38,855 nt of DNA from Syntrophaceae bacterium UBA5761 (GTDB taxonomy: Bacteria > Desulfobacterota > Syntrophia > Syntrophales > UBA4778), in assembly GCA_002418885.1 (NCBI GenBank), contig DIEZ01000053.1, forward strand, positions 1 to 38,855, in the 5' to 3' direction. Every line of letters starts with the position of its first letter. Position 1 is the first letter of the stretch. Both the position numbers and the translations under genes were made by a program. Of this stretch, positions 1-8,276 are shown piece after piece. The notes beneath the pieces are model-generated. The model searched no databases, had not been told where the DNA came from, and saw nothing but the letters and a program-made list of their open reading frames with translations.

Positions 1-200
1 GTCGGGGCATTGTCCGGTGTTCCTCGCCAGTAGGCGTTCTCATGGAGCATCTCCACCGCCCGGTCATCCGAACAGTTGTACCGGTGCTTCAGGATGTGGA
101 TACCCACCATCAAACGAATCGACTTCCCATGGCGGCCAATGGGACTGTAGTATACCGACAAGGCTTCGTCTAGTGTCATGTCACGCTTGCTATGTCGCAT
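1..200 (-). CDS. IS5/IS1182-type transposase, N-terminal part (runs off window)
   Basis: Reading the minus strand from an ATG at 200 gives 66 residues with no stop before the window edge. The segment has the DUF772-type N-terminal signature of IS5-superfamily transposases: 'YYSPIGRHGKSIRLMVGIHI', then 'LKHRYNCSDDRAVEML' and 'NAYW'. This resembles the usual pattern of a 'GRPxKPIRLMVG' block, 'LKHLYNLSDEE' and 'NPYWQ'. The catalytic DDE region would lie left of the window, so intactness cannot be judged. A GGAAGGAG tract lies upstream but about 14 bases from the ATG, so an in-frame ATG at 178 is an alternative start. It faces away from the IS630-type gene that starts 58 bp to the right. Confidence 0.72.
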   Translation of the reverse strand, partial: MRHSKRDMTLDEALSVYYSPIGRHGKSIRLMVGIHILKHRYNCSDDRAVEMLHENAYWRGTPDNAP

Positions 201-258
201 AATATAGTGTTATGCTCCTTCCAGTTGTGGTTGATTCCGCACCAGGGAGGAGGCGCTG

Positions 259-695
259 ATGAAAAAGTACAAAGTGACCCTGCAGAAGGACGAGAGGGAA
301 GACCTGGAGGCGATCACGCGCAAGGGATCCCACCAGTCCCAGAGAGTAGTCAACGCATTGGTTCTTTTGAACTGCGACGAGGGTGAGTTCAACGAGTATC
401 GCATGCGTGGTGTGGACGTGGCGAATGTTCTGAGAATCAGCATGCGCAAGGTTGACCGGGTCAAGAAGCGTTTTGTGGAAGAGGGTTTGGGGGCAGCCCT
501 GGGGAGTCGCCAGGGCCAGCGGGTCCACGAAAAGAAAGCTGATGGTGATTTCGAGGCGCACTTGGTGGCGCTCAGTTGCAGCAAGCCGCCACAGGGCTTC
601 GCTCGCTGGTCGCTTCGCCTGCTGGCTGATCGTGTTGTGGAGCTCCAGTACATCGACAGTGTTTCACACGAGACGATCCGACGTGTTTTAAAAAA
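259..695 (+). pseudogene. IS630-type transposase, truncated N-terminal half
   Basis: About 146 native residues remain. The start at 259 has a good ribosome-binding site (GGAGG about 7 bases upstream). The N-terminal part is a helix-turn-helix region ('MRGVDVANVLRISMRKVDRVKKRFVEEGL') followed by the winged-helix and linker block ending 'YIDSVSHETIRRVLKK', typical of IS630-family transposases, which are normally about 340-360 aa. The DDE catalytic domain is absent. After the second lysine of 'VLKK' the sequence becomes the left inverted repeat of the IS1595-type element, which adds three foreign codons and a stop at 708. The downstream half is not found to the right of that element, so this is a remnant rather than a simple interrupted gene. 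Confidence 0.78.
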
Positions 696-1431
696 GGGTC
701 TTGACTAGAACAGCACACTGAAATTTGTTAAAAGTATAGTCATGTCAATAAGTAACAAGTATGTAAAAAATTCTAAAATTTCAGAGGCAAAATTCAGGGA
801 AATTGTGAAGTATTTTGCCCTCGATTTGGATGCTCAAACAATCGCTCTTTTAACAAAACTCAATAGAAATACGGTGAACCGATATCTGTCTTTGATTCGT
901 CAGCGTATCGCCGATCTGTGCGAAGAAGAATCACCATTCCAAGGTGAAATCGAGGTTGACGAATCATATTTTGGCGCTAAACGTATCAAAGGGAAACGAG
1001 GCCAAGGTGCCGGGAGAAAAACTCCTGTATTCGGCATCCTGCAGCGAAAAGGCAGTGTTTATACCGAAATCGTTCCCGATTGTGCCAGGAAGACCCTCCA
1101 GGCCATTATCAGAGGCAAAGTTGAACCGAATAGTGTCATACATTCAGATGGCTGGAGAGGCTATGATGGTTTGGTTGACTTGGGATACAAAAAGCATTAC
1201 CGTGTTCATCATGGGGCCAATGAATTTGCCAGAGGAAAGAGCCATATCAATGGTATTGAATCCTTCTGGTCATATGCAAAAAGGAGGCTGATGAAGTTCC
1301 ATGGCATTCCACAATCAACCTTTTACCTGCACCTCAAGGAATGTGAATTCCGGTTCAACAACCGCAGTACCGATATCTATAAATTGTTGTTAAAGAACTT
1401 CAAAAATAAACCGCTGTCCTAGTCAAGAGCC
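696..1431 (+). mobile_element. IS1595-family (IS1016-like) insertion sequence, apparently complete
   Basis: The element is 736 bp and bounded by 19-bp imperfect inverted repeats. The left end is GGGTCTTGACTAGAACAGC (696-714). The right end, read inward from 1431, is GGCTCTTGACTAGGACAGC, with two mismatches. It carries a single transposase gene and is visibly more AT-rich than its surroundings. The 8 bases flanking the left end (TTAAAAAA) and right end (TTCCTGAA) do not match, so there is no target duplication of the length expected for this family. Together with the lost IS630 3' half, this suggests a deletion or recombination next to the element after insertion. Confidence 0.85.
742..1422 (+). 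CDS. IS1595-family transposase
   Basis: This 226-aa protein fills nearly the whole element. A short helix-turn-helix region (about residues 14-60) precedes the ISXO2-like DDE domain. The catalytic acidic residues are visible: the Asp of 'EVDESYFG', the Asp of 'IHSDGWRGYDG' and the Glu of 'INGIESFWSYAKRRL'. The C-terminal 'ECEFRFNNR' block is also characteristic. Length and motifs match IS1016-type transposases, with no frameshift or internal stop. The gene probably catalyses transposition of the 696-1431 element. No strong ribosome-binding site is visible before the ATG at 742. Confidence 0.88.
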   Translation: MSISNKYVKNSKISEAKFREIVKYFALDLDAQTIALLTKLNRNTVNRYLSLIRQRIADLCEEESPFQGEIEVDESYFGAKRIKGKRGQGAGRKTPVFGILQRKGSVYTEIVPDCARKTLQAIIRGKVEPNSVIHSDGWRGYDGLVDLGYKKHYRVHHGANEFARGKSHINGIESFWSYAKRRLMKFHGIPQSTFYLHLKECEFRFNNRSTDIYKLLLKNFKNKPLS

Positions 1432-1467
1432 TTCCTGAATTACCCATTATCATCCGGAGATTGTTAC

Positions 1468-2322
1468 TCATTTCTTCTTGAATCCGTTTTGTTTCCCCAA
1501 CGCCACCACCACCACCTCATAGACCGCTTTCCCCATGAGTTCCCCGATCCGGCTGTGGCCGCCGGGATAGGTCACCCGCAGACCCGATATGCCCGAGACG
1601 ACGATCATGCTGTCGGTCCCCGTGCCTGTGGCCTGGACGTTTTTCGTGTACGTACTGGGGACATGAAGGTCTTCGAGGGCTGCCGTCTTGGCTTCGGTCG
1701 CCGTGATGACGGCCCTGGCCATGCCGCCGTCGGTAATTCGGGCATTCGTCAGAATCATGATGTTGATCGTCCCCGGTTTTGACTCTTTCTCAGTTGCGGG
1801 ACGATCCGAGGCGGGATCAGCTTCGATATGCACTCCCTCGTCCACGCCGGTTCTGATGGCATTGCCTTTCGCCCCCGCCGTGACAAGAGCGGTTACCGTG
1901 AAGGGAGCGAACGTCTTCGTCACCACGGCCAGATTGTCCATATCGGCTGCCGTCCCCATGAGTGAAATGTCTTCGCCGCGAAGTCCGCAAATGCGGGCCG
2001 TTCTTTCCCGGATCTTGCGCATGTAAAACTGTCCGCCCGCTTCGTGATCGGTCTTCATGGTTTCGTCGACGCGGCTCCACAGCAGCGGATGCGCGCTATG
2101 GTTTGCAGCAGCCATAACGTCGATCAATCCGTCATTGGTGGAAAGGACGCGCCTTCTCTGAGGGAACCGTACTATCAAGGTCTTTTCCCAAAAACCGTCC
2201 CGGTCCGATCTGATAACGGTCGCGCGCGCCTCAAGAATCTGGGGCAATGCAAGTTCATCGGCGGACGCCAGCGAGGGAAGGAGAAAAATAAAGAGGAGTA
2301 AAAGAGCACGCTTCATATTCAT
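1468..2322 (-). CDS. cbiZ: Exported adenosylcobinamide amidohydrolase (CbiZ family) with signal peptide
   Basis: 284 aa, last gene of the minus-strand locus. Residues 1-22 form a classic Sec signal peptide: Met-Lys-Arg start, a Leu/Phe-rich core and an 'ASA' cleavage motif before 'DE'. The rest matches the CbiZ family: 'VTALVTAGAKGNAIRTG', 'GTINIMILTNARITDGGMAR', 'ITATEAKTAALEDL' and 'ATGTGTDSMIV'. CbiZ enzymes hydrolyse the amide bond that links the aminopropanol arm of adenosylcobinamide, giving adenosylcobyric acid for remodelling; some also act on pseudocobalamin. Characterised CbiZ is cytoplasmic, so a signal peptide implies a periplasmic version. ATG at 2322 follows an AAGGAAAG ribosome-binding site. 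It lies 24 bp behind the ABC-2 permease. The gene ends 36 bp before the IS1595 element, and nothing is recognisable in that gap. Confidence 0.88.
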   Translation of the reverse strand: MNMKRALLLLFIFLLPSLASADELALPQILEARATVIRSDRDGFWEKTLIVRFPQRRRVLSTNDGLIDVMAAANHSAHPLLWSRVDETMKTDHEAGGQFYMRKIRERTARICGLRGEDISLMGTAADMDNLAVVTKTFAPFTVTALVTAGAKGNAIRTGVDEGVHIEADPASDRPATEKESKPGTINIMILTNARITDGGMARAVITATEAKTAALEDLHVPSTYTKNVQATGTGTDSMIVVSGISGLRVTYPGGHSRIGELMGKAVYEVVVVALGKQNGFKKK

Positions 2323-2346
2323 AAGGTCTTTCCTTTTCTGCCGCTC

Positions 2347-3081
2347 CTAATCTTGGGTACGGCGGATAATTAAAATCGCAATCACAATAAATACCGCGCC
2401 GATCACCATAAGATAAGCAAAGGATACTAATGGCAGCGGCTGGCCGGCCGCTACGGCCCGGACCAGATGGGACGCGGGCGTGAGCGGCAGGAGCTCAATG
2501 AGCCACTGCAGCCATGACGGGTAAGTCTCTACGGGAAAGAAGGTTCCGCAGAGAAAGGCCATGGGCGTAATGACAAAGCTGCTCAGCATGCCTTGGTCGG
2601 CGTGCGACTTGGCGAGCATGGCCGTGCTTACGGCGAGCGCGGAGAACACGAGCGCGGTCAGCAGCACGCTAACCGCAAGCAGAGGCGACAGGTTCAGCGG
2701 CACGCGAAAGAGCAGCCCCATGATGACGACGATAACCGCCGCCAGGAATCCCCTGATCATGCCGCCAGCCATTTCCCCGATTACGTAGGCCCAATCGGCC
2801 ACGGGCGCAGTCCGGATTTCATCAAATGTCTTCCAGTAAAAGCGGGCTACATTGATTTCCGTGGAAAGGGCGAAGCTGTTGGTCATCGCGCTCATGGCAA
2901 TGAGTCCCGGCAGCAGGAAGGCGCTGTAGCCCATGTCTCCGGGCGACAGACTCTGGCGACCGGCCCACCCGAAGGTGATAAAATAAAGCAAAGGGGCGAT
3001 GCTGAAAGAAAAAAAGTAGCGCCAGAACTTCCTCTTAAGAATGATGAGTTCCCGCAGAATGACTGCTATGACCTGCTGCAT
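2347..3081 (-). CDS. ABC-2 type transporter permease
   Basis: 244 aa from the ATG at 3081. That start is chosen because AGGAGG stands 8 bases upstream; the longer frame to 3183 only overlaps the ATPase gene. The protein has about six hydrophobic segments: 'FFSFSIAPLLYFITFGWAG', 'SAFLLPGLIAMSAMTNSF', 'FLAAVIVVIMGLLF', 'LLAVSVLLTALVFSALAVS', 'VITPMAFLCGTFFP' and 'YLMVIGAVFIVIAILIIRR'. The 'FPVETYPSWLQWLIELLPLTPA' stretch is typical of NodJ/DrrB-like ABC-2 permeases, which move substrates outward. Its start overlaps the end of the ATPase gene by 47 bp, so the two form one exporter. The substrate is unknown. Its position between two cbiZ genes suggests a corrinoid, a cleaved side chain or a metal-related compound, but that is inference. 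Confidence 0.85.
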   Translation of the reverse strand: MQQVIAVILRELIILKRKFWRYFFSFSIAPLLYFITFGWAGRQSLSPGDMGYSAFLLPGLIAMSAMTNSFALSTEINVARFYWKTFDEIRTAPVADWAYVIGEMAGGMIRGFLAAVIVVIMGLLFRVPLNLSPLLAVSVLLTALVFSALAVSTAMLAKSHADQGMLSSFVITPMAFLCGTFFPVETYPSWLQWLIELLPLTPASHLVRAVAAGQPLPLVSFAYLMVIGAVFIVIAILIIRRTQD

Positions 3082-3943
3082 TCGCCGCACCTCCTTCCTG
3101 TTCGTTGGGATTGACCCGGCGACCGGTGAGCCGAATGAAGACGTCTTCCAGATTGGCACGCCGGATCGTAGCGCGCGTGTCAAGCGTCGCCATGAACTCG
3201 GAAGCCATGTGGCGCGTTTCGAAAAATGCCGTGTCCGTTCCGGTCGGACCGAAATAATCGACGGCCACAGTGCCTGCTCCTGCGATCAGTGCCCCTGGGC
3301 TCCCCTCGGCGATCATCCGACCCCGGTCGATGATGACCACGTGATCCGCAAGCACCTCGGCCTCTTCGATGTAATGGGTCGTGAGCACAATGGTGCAGCC
3401 CTCGTCGCGCAGCCGACGGATCAGATCCCAGACCCTGCGCCGAGTGTGGGCGTCAAGACCGACCGACGGCTCATCGAGGAGAATCACACGGGGATGGTGC
3501 ATCATGGCCCGGGCGATCGACAGACGACGCTTCATGCCCCCCGAGTAGGTCGATACCATGCGCCCGGCTGCGTCGACGAGATCGGCGAATTCGAGCAGGT
3601 CTTTCATCCTGGCCCGGATACTCACCCGCGACATGCCGTAGAGCAGGCCGTGGATCAGCAGACTTTCCTCGCCGGTAAGCTCGGGATCGAAGTTGAGCGT
3701 TTGATGGACCACGCCGATTTGTCGCTTCACTTGAAGCGGTTGCGTGCCCACGTCGTATCCTCCTATCGAGGCCGTACCTGATGTGGGCCGGGTCAACGTG
3801 GCCAGGATGCGCACGGTGGTTGTCTTGCCCGCGCCGTTCGGTCCGAGCACTGCGTGGACCTTTCCCGCGGGCAGGGACATGGACAGGTCGTCCACGGCCA
3901 CCACGCTTCCGTAGCGCTTCGCCAGCTTTTCGATCACAATCAT
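3035..3943 (-). CDS. ABC-2 exporter ATP-binding protein (DrrA/NodI-like)
   Basis: 302 aa. Walker A 'GPNGAGKTT' (residues 34-42), signature 'YSGGMKRR', Walker B 'VILLDEPSVGLD' and the H-loop 'LTTHYIEEAE' are all present. The C-terminal 'ANLEDVFIRLTGR' block is diagnostic of the DrrA/NodI export group rather than importers. The protein energises the permease encoded immediately downstream and should be a cytoplasmic homodimer. The last 19 residues are an unusual low-complexity tail containing four histidines ('HSSHSAGTHHS'), which could bind metal or may be a neutral by-product of overlapping the permease start. ATG at 3943 has an AAAGGA ribosome-binding site. A 73-bp gap separates it from the upstream cbiZ paralogue, with no terminator visible. 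Confidence 0.9.
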   Translation of the reverse strand: MIVIEKLAKRYGSVVAVDDLSMSLPAGKVHAVLGPNGAGKTTTVRILATLTRPTSGTASIGGYDVGTQPLQVKRQIGVVHQTLNFDPELTGEESLLIHGLLYGMSRVSIRARMKDLLEFADLVDAAGRMVSTYSGGMKRRLSIARAMMHHPRVILLDEPSVGLDAHTRRRVWDLIRRLRDEGCTIVLTTHYIEEAEVLADHVVIIDRGRMIAEGSPGALIAGAGTVAVDYFGPTGTDTAFFETRHMASEFMATLDTRATIRRANLEDVFIRLTGRRVNPNEQEGGAANAAGHSSHSAGTHHS

Positions 3944-4016
3944 GGAACATCCTTTCTTTGCGCTTTCCGCTTTTTCATGGATAAGCCGCAGTTATGGGAG
4001 GCGGTTGGCACTCGTC

Positions 4017-5171
4017 TTACGGCTCATCGGACCATTTGTCCTGAAATCCTATCGCCATGGCGTGTTCCACGAGCCGGAGAAAATCTTGGTCGCCAATGCC
4101 GTAATGCAGCCCGGCCAGCTTGTCGCGATAAGCAGGCAAGGATGCATAGTCGCCCGAGACCGCGGCGGCGATCTGGGAACCGTAGGTTGCCCATAGTTCG
4201 TGAAAGCAACTCCGGGGAAGAACACCCCAAGTCATTTTGTCGCGTACATGTATGAGGGCCGCCACCGCCGCAACCACCAAGGGGTCTCTCTCGATTCCGG
4301 TAAAGTTCTCTGCAAGGAGCGCCGCTTTATTTTCGTCGAGATGGGCGGCAACGGCCTTCATGAAACCATCCCGCGCGGCCCCGAAGCGCTCGATGTGACG
4401 TATAGATGACCGCTGCCCCTCGGGAGTCAGGGCATTCTGGAGGCCAAGGGTCTCATGGATCGCATCATGGACGGCCCTTCCGATGAGTTCTCCCAGGGTC
4501 GAGTGTTTGCCGGCGCTCTTCAGTGGTATGCCCGTATCAAGGCGGGAGGCGACACCGATCTGATCGGTGCCTGTACCGGTTGCCAGGCGGTTGGAATACC
4601 GGGAGTTGACGGCCAGTTCCTGAAGAACCGCGGTCTTGGCCTCCGTGGCAGTCATGATCGTCCGCACCATGGCACCCGGGGTCAATTCGCGATTGATGAA
4701 AATCATGGTATTGATCGTTCCGTGAACTACCGGTTCTTTCCCGGAAATCCACTCAAAAGTCCCGTTATGTTCATAGACCGAAGCGGGGTCTCCCACGCGT
4801 CCTGCATTGCCTTCGACCCCACCCGTACAAACGGCAACCACCGTGAGGTCGCGAAAACGGACTTCCTTCGTGATGGCGTATCGCATGTTTGCGGCCGTGC
4901 CGAGGGTGGCGCACTGCCCGGGGGGCAGTTGATGCCTTTCACAGATCATTGCCCGGTAGGCCACAGGATCGCGTGCGGCCATAGTATGGGTGCACTGATG
5001 ATGCCCGGCAGGCTCGGAGGATTGGTGATTGTACAGGTACCCGAGGTCATCCCTAAGTCCCCCCGCTGCCTGGCAGGTAGAGATCACCCGGTGGGGCACG
5101 AGGAATCGGGCATAGACGATCTTCTCTTCACGGTGTACTTCAATTCCGTCATAATAGTTTCCCAGCAGCAT
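4017..5171 (-). CDS. cbiZ: CbiZ-family amidohydrolase with C-terminal extension
   Basis: 384 aa, a second CbiZ homologue without a signal peptide, so probably cytoplasmic. The family motifs are 'LTVVAVCTGGVEGNAGRVGD', 'HGTINTMIFINRELTPGAM', 'IMTATEAKTAVLQEL', 'ATGTGTDQIGV' and 'STLGELIGRAVHDA'. The expected reaction is amide hydrolysis of adenosylcobinamide (or a corrinoid analogue) to the cobyrate. Unlike the 284-aa exported copy it carries about 130 extra C-terminal residues beginning near 'NALTPEGQRSS'. This extension is mostly helical-looking, contains a few Cys and His, and I do not recognise it. The ATG at 5171 follows AAGGAGAGAAGA and overlaps the end of the ChlI-like gene by 23 bp, so it is translationally linked to the chelatase genes. 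Confidence 0.85.
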   Translation of the reverse strand: MLLGNYYDGIEVHREEKIVYARFLVPHRVISTCQAAGGLRDDLGYLYNHQSSEPAGHHQCTHTMAARDPVAYRAMICERHQLPPGQCATLGTAANMRYAITKEVRFRDLTVVAVCTGGVEGNAGRVGDPASVYEHNGTFEWISGKEPVVHGTINTMIFINRELTPGAMVRTIMTATEAKTAVLQELAVNSRYSNRLATGTGTDQIGVASRLDTGIPLKSAGKHSTLGELIGRAVHDAIHETLGLQNALTPEGQRSSIRHIERFGAARDGFMKAVAAHLDENKAALLAENFTGIERDPLVVAAVAALIHVRDKMTWGVLPRSCFHELWATYGSQIAAAVSGDYASLPAYRDKLAGLHYGIGDQDFLRLVEHAMAIGFQDKWSDEP

Positions 5172-6228
5172 TCTTCTCTCCTTCTATGTTTTTCCTTGCA
5201 GCACGGCGGACCTGGCTCACATCCTGAATGATATCCTGCAGAGGTTGCCTTCTGACCCTGTGGGGCAACGCGTATTGGGCTGCCTCTTCAATATCGTTCG
5301 AGGTGACTGTGGTATGGCCATGGAGGGCAGCGAGGGTCTTGGCCGTCTTCAGCATGATGATGTCTCCCCGATGGCCGTCCACACCTACATCGATGCAGTA
5401 GGAGGCAATGTCGAAGAGATGCTGTTTCTCCACCCTGACCGAGATATAGCGATCCCTGGCTGCCACGACAGAGGCCGCCAGTTCGCGTGACGTCTCCTCC
5501 CACTTGGCTGCAAAAACCTCGGGCTGTTCCTCGAAGGTAGCTCGGCGTTCCATGATCTCTACGCGTTCGGCCGTGTCGCGGGATCCCTCAACGTTCACGC
5601 ACAGGCCGAAGCGGTCGAGCAACTGGGGCCGCAGCTCGCCTTCTTCGGGATTCATTGTCCCCACCAGGGTGAAGCGGGCGGGATGGGTGTAGGAAATTCC
5701 CTCCCGTTCAACCGTGTTGACCCCCATGGCAGCTGAGTCGAGCAGCACGTCCACCACATGGTCGTCCAGGAGATTGACCTCGTCCACATAGAGGATGCCC
5801 CGATGGGCGGCGGCGAGAAGACCGGGTTCAAAGTATTTGACCCCTTGCTGAAGGGCCTGTTCCAGATCGAGGGTGCCTACAACGCGGTCTTCCGTGGCGC
5901 CCACAGGCAGTTCGACCACGGCGATCTTCCGCTTCACCGTCTCTGCCGGTTTCCCGTTCAGGCGCCTGTCTCGGCAACTCCCGTTGCGGCATTCTGTGCA
6001 ACAATCGCCGCCTTCATCAGGCGCCAGGTGAAAAGGGCAGTCCCGGATCACCTCAAGGAGAGGCAGGATCTCGGCAAGGCCCCTTACCGCCGTTGATTTG
6101 GCGGTTCCTTTTTCACCCCGGATGAGAATGCCGGAGAGCGAGGGGTTGATAACCGTCAGCATGATCCCTGTTTTCATACGTTCCTGTCCTGCTATGGCGG
6201 CAAAGGGATACACATTTCTTTGTTTCAT
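5149..6228 (-). CDS. Chelatase AAA+ ATPase subunit, ChlI/BchI-like
   Basis: 359 aa. AAA+ ATPase of the magnesium/cobalt chelatase I-subunit family: 'YPFAAIAGQERMK' at the N-terminus, Walker A 'GEKGTAKST' (38-46), Walker B 'ILYVDEVNLLDDHVVD', the 'NPEEGELRPQLLDRFGL' sensor block and 'DRYISVRVEKQHLFDIASYC'. A Cys-rich insertion (C64, C76, C77, C80, C85) sits after Walker A, as in many CobN-associated I subunits, and may hold a structural metal. In the family, I-subunit hexamers work with the D subunit to power metal insertion by CobN/BchH. ATG at 6228 follows AAGGA and lies 2 bp after the ChlD-like stop. It probably partners the adjacent CobN rather than serving chlorophyll synthesis, since no chlorophyll-specific genes are present. 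Confidence 0.92.
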   Translation of the reverse strand: MKQRNVYPFAAIAGQERMKTGIMLTVINPSLSGILIRGEKGTAKSTAVRGLAEILPLLEVIRDCPFHLAPDEGGDCCTECRNGSCRDRRLNGKPAETVKRKIAVVELPVGATEDRVVGTLDLEQALQQGVKYFEPGLLAAAHRGILYVDEVNLLDDHVVDVLLDSAAMGVNTVEREGISYTHPARFTLVGTMNPEEGELRPQLLDRFGLCVNVEGSRDTAERVEIMERRATFEEQPEVFAAKWEETSRELAASVVAARDRYISVRVEKQHLFDIASYCIDVGVDGHRGDIIMLKTAKTLAALHGHTTVTSNDIEEAAQYALPHRVRRQPLQDIIQDVSQVRRAARKNIEGEKNAAGKLL

Positions 6229-6230
6229 GG

Positions 6231-8276
6231 CTACAGTCCTTTTATGACGCCCACAAGATGGGATGCCTTGAGATCGTCAATCGAGTAGTATTCGCCGCCG
6301 AGGGCGGCGGCTATGCGCCGGGCGAGACCGAAGCAGACCCCTGTGCGCTCTTCCGTGTCCACCACGATCCACCGGACACGACTGTCAATGCCTATGTGCC
6401 CGGCAAGACGAAGGGCTTCCTCCATGGGTCGGTTTCTCTCGTCAAGGGGCACATTGGCCTTGCCGTCGGTTATGAAGATAACCAGGGGGCGAAGGTTGGG
6501 GTCTTTAAGCAGTTGAGGCTCCAGCGTGCCGTGGGCCTTCACAAGTGCGGCCGACAGGGGTGTCCGGCCCCCGACAGGCATTTCCCGAAGAAGCTTTCCC
6601 GCCACCTCAACCGATGAAGTGGGAGGAAGGAGAAGGCCTGCTTCCCTGCGACGAAAGACAATCATGGCCAGACGGTCGCGCTTCTGGTATGCGTCAAGGA
6701 GCAGGGACATGATGGCTCCCTTGGAGGCTGCCATGCGTCCGCGCGCTCCCATGGAACCGCTTCCGTCAACGACAAAAAGGATGAAGCTGCCTATCCGCTT
6801 CTCCCGTACCTTCTCGCGCCAGTCCTGCCTGCGGATGACAACAGTGTCCCTGCCGGTGGCTACGCGGCGTGAAATCTGGTAAGGCGCGGCGGCTCGCAGG
6901 GTCGCGTCTATAGCGATGTCACGGGCCGCATCCTGACCACCGGAGTTGTCACGGCTTCTCACGTACCGTCCCTGCTTGTCTGCGGTGCGCGTCCGGATCC
7001 GGCGTCCCGACCCACGCCGGGCAAGACGGTCCTCTACGGGCTGAAGGCGCCTGACCCTGAAGACCTCGCCGATGCTGAAGAGGGCATCGGCGGCGGCCGG
7101 ACCGAAACCTCCCTGCCTTTCCTGTTGATTGCTCAAGTCCTGAGAACCCGAAGGAAATGCCGCTGGAGGCGGCGAGGCCTCTCCATCTTCTCTGGTGCGA
7201 GTGGGTTCCTGTGGGGGTGTCCGGTACGGGGACTCTTCCCCGTTGTCGTCATCCGGCGGAGGCGGGGATGGGGGCGGCACTGCCTCCCGGCTGCGGTGGC
7301 GCAAGGCCATTTCGGCCACTTCCATGATATCCTTCACATTCACCGTGTCTCTTCCCTCCAAGGCCGCGTAGGCGCTGGAGGCACGCTCTATCACCAGATC
7401 GGCCCGATGGCCGGCGACATTGCGGCTCATGGCCAGTTCGCTGATGTATTTCCTGAGCTGAGAGGCAAGGGTGACGGTCGGCAGGATTTCCCGCGCCCGG
7501 GCCACCCGCGCGGATAATGCCGCTTCCTCATCCGCGAATGTCCGACAGAAAGCGATGGGATCAGCCTCAAAGGCTTCTCGTCTCTCGATCAGTTGAACCC
7601 TTTCGGCAGGATCGGCTTCAGATGTCACCTCCACACAAAGACCGAAGCGGTCGAGCAGTTGGGGTCGTAGCGATCCTTCCTCCGGGTTCATGCTCGCCAC
7701 GATGGCGAACCGCGCCGCATGACGTAAGGAGAGCCCCTCCCTTTCGACTACATTCACCCCCGACTCGGCAACGTCGAGGATCAGGTCCACCAGGTGGTCG
7801 TCGAGGAGATTGACCTCGTCGATGTAGAGGATGCCCCGATGAGCCTTCGCGAGCACACCGGCCTGGAAGGCCCGAGTACCGTTCGCCATGGTAGCGCTGA
7901 AATCGAGACCGCCGGCCAGCATGTCCTCGGTGGCGTTGAGGGGAAGGGTCACGAGGCGGGCGCGACGATAGACGATGGATGAATCATCGCGGTTCGTGTC
8001 CCGGCAGGCCGCGCACCACTCAGCAGGCCGTGCGGGGTCACAGGCGAACGTGCACCCTTTGCGGACGGCGATCTCCGGCAGGAGTTGTGCGAGGGCTCGC
8101 GCCGTCGTCGATTTGGCGGTTCCTTTTTCTCCGCGGATCAACACGCCGCCTACGGCCGGAGCAGCGGCGTTAAGCAAAAGGGCAAGCTTCATGCGCTCCT
8201 GCCCGACAATGGCGGAAAAGGGGTAAAGCGGCCGCTGCAACGGGATTCGACCGGTTACTGTACAAGGAGAACTCAT
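6231..8276 (-). CDS. Chelatase D subunit, ChlD/BchD-like (AAA+ plus VWA)
   Basis: 681 aa. The N-terminal AAA+ domain has Walker A 'GEKGTAKST' (49-57), Walker B 'ILYIDEVNLLDDHLVD' and 'NPEEGSLRPQLLDRFGL'. A Pro/acid-rich linker follows near residues 345-400 ('PPPSPPPPDDDNGEE'). The C-terminal VWA domain has an intact MIDAS motif (D504-x-S506-x-S508 in 'VDGSGSMGARG') and 'FITDGKAN'. Four cysteines (C75, C79, C88, C91) form a possible metal site. This is the scaffold that links the I-subunit ring to the large CobN-type subunit. Unlike the often degenerate ATPase site of many D subunits, Walker A and B look intact here. The start overlaps the CobN stop by 4 bp (ATGA). Confidence 0.92.
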   Translation of the reverse strand: MSSPCTVTGRIPLQRPLYPFSAIVGQERMKLALLLNAAAPAVGGVLIRGEKGTAKSTTARALAQLLPEIAVRKGCTFACDPARPAEWCAACRDTNRDDSSIVYRRARLVTLPLNATEDMLAGGLDFSATMANGTRAFQAGVLAKAHRGILYIDEVNLLDDHLVDLILDVAESGVNVVEREGLSLRHAARFAIVASMNPEEGSLRPQLLDRFGLCVEVTSEADPAERVQLIERREAFEADPIAFCRTFADEEAALSARVARAREILPTVTLASQLRKYISELAMSRNVAGHRADLVIERASSAYAALEGRDTVNVKDIMEVAEMALRHRSREAVPPPSPPPPDDDNGEESPYRTPPQEPTRTREDGEASPPPAAFPSGSQDLSNQQERQGGFGPAAADALFSIGEVFRVRRLQPVEDRLARRGSGRRIRTRTADKQGRYVRSRDNSGGQDAARDIAIDATLRAAAPYQISRRVATGRDTVVIRRQDWREKVREKRIGSFILFVVDGSGSMGARGRMAASKGAIMSLLLDAYQKRDRLAMIVFRRREAGLLLPPTSSVEVAGKLLREMPVGGRTPLSAALVKAHGTLEPQLLKDPNLRPLVIFITDGKANVPLDERNRPMEEALRLAGHIGIDSRVRWIVVDTEERTGVCFGLARRIAAALGGEYYSIDDLKASHLVGVIKGL

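Noticed and set aside
688..1439. Target-site duplication around the IS1595 element
   Set aside because: The 8-bp flanks TTAAAAAA and TTCCTGAA differ; no longer or shorter convincing direct repeat is present.
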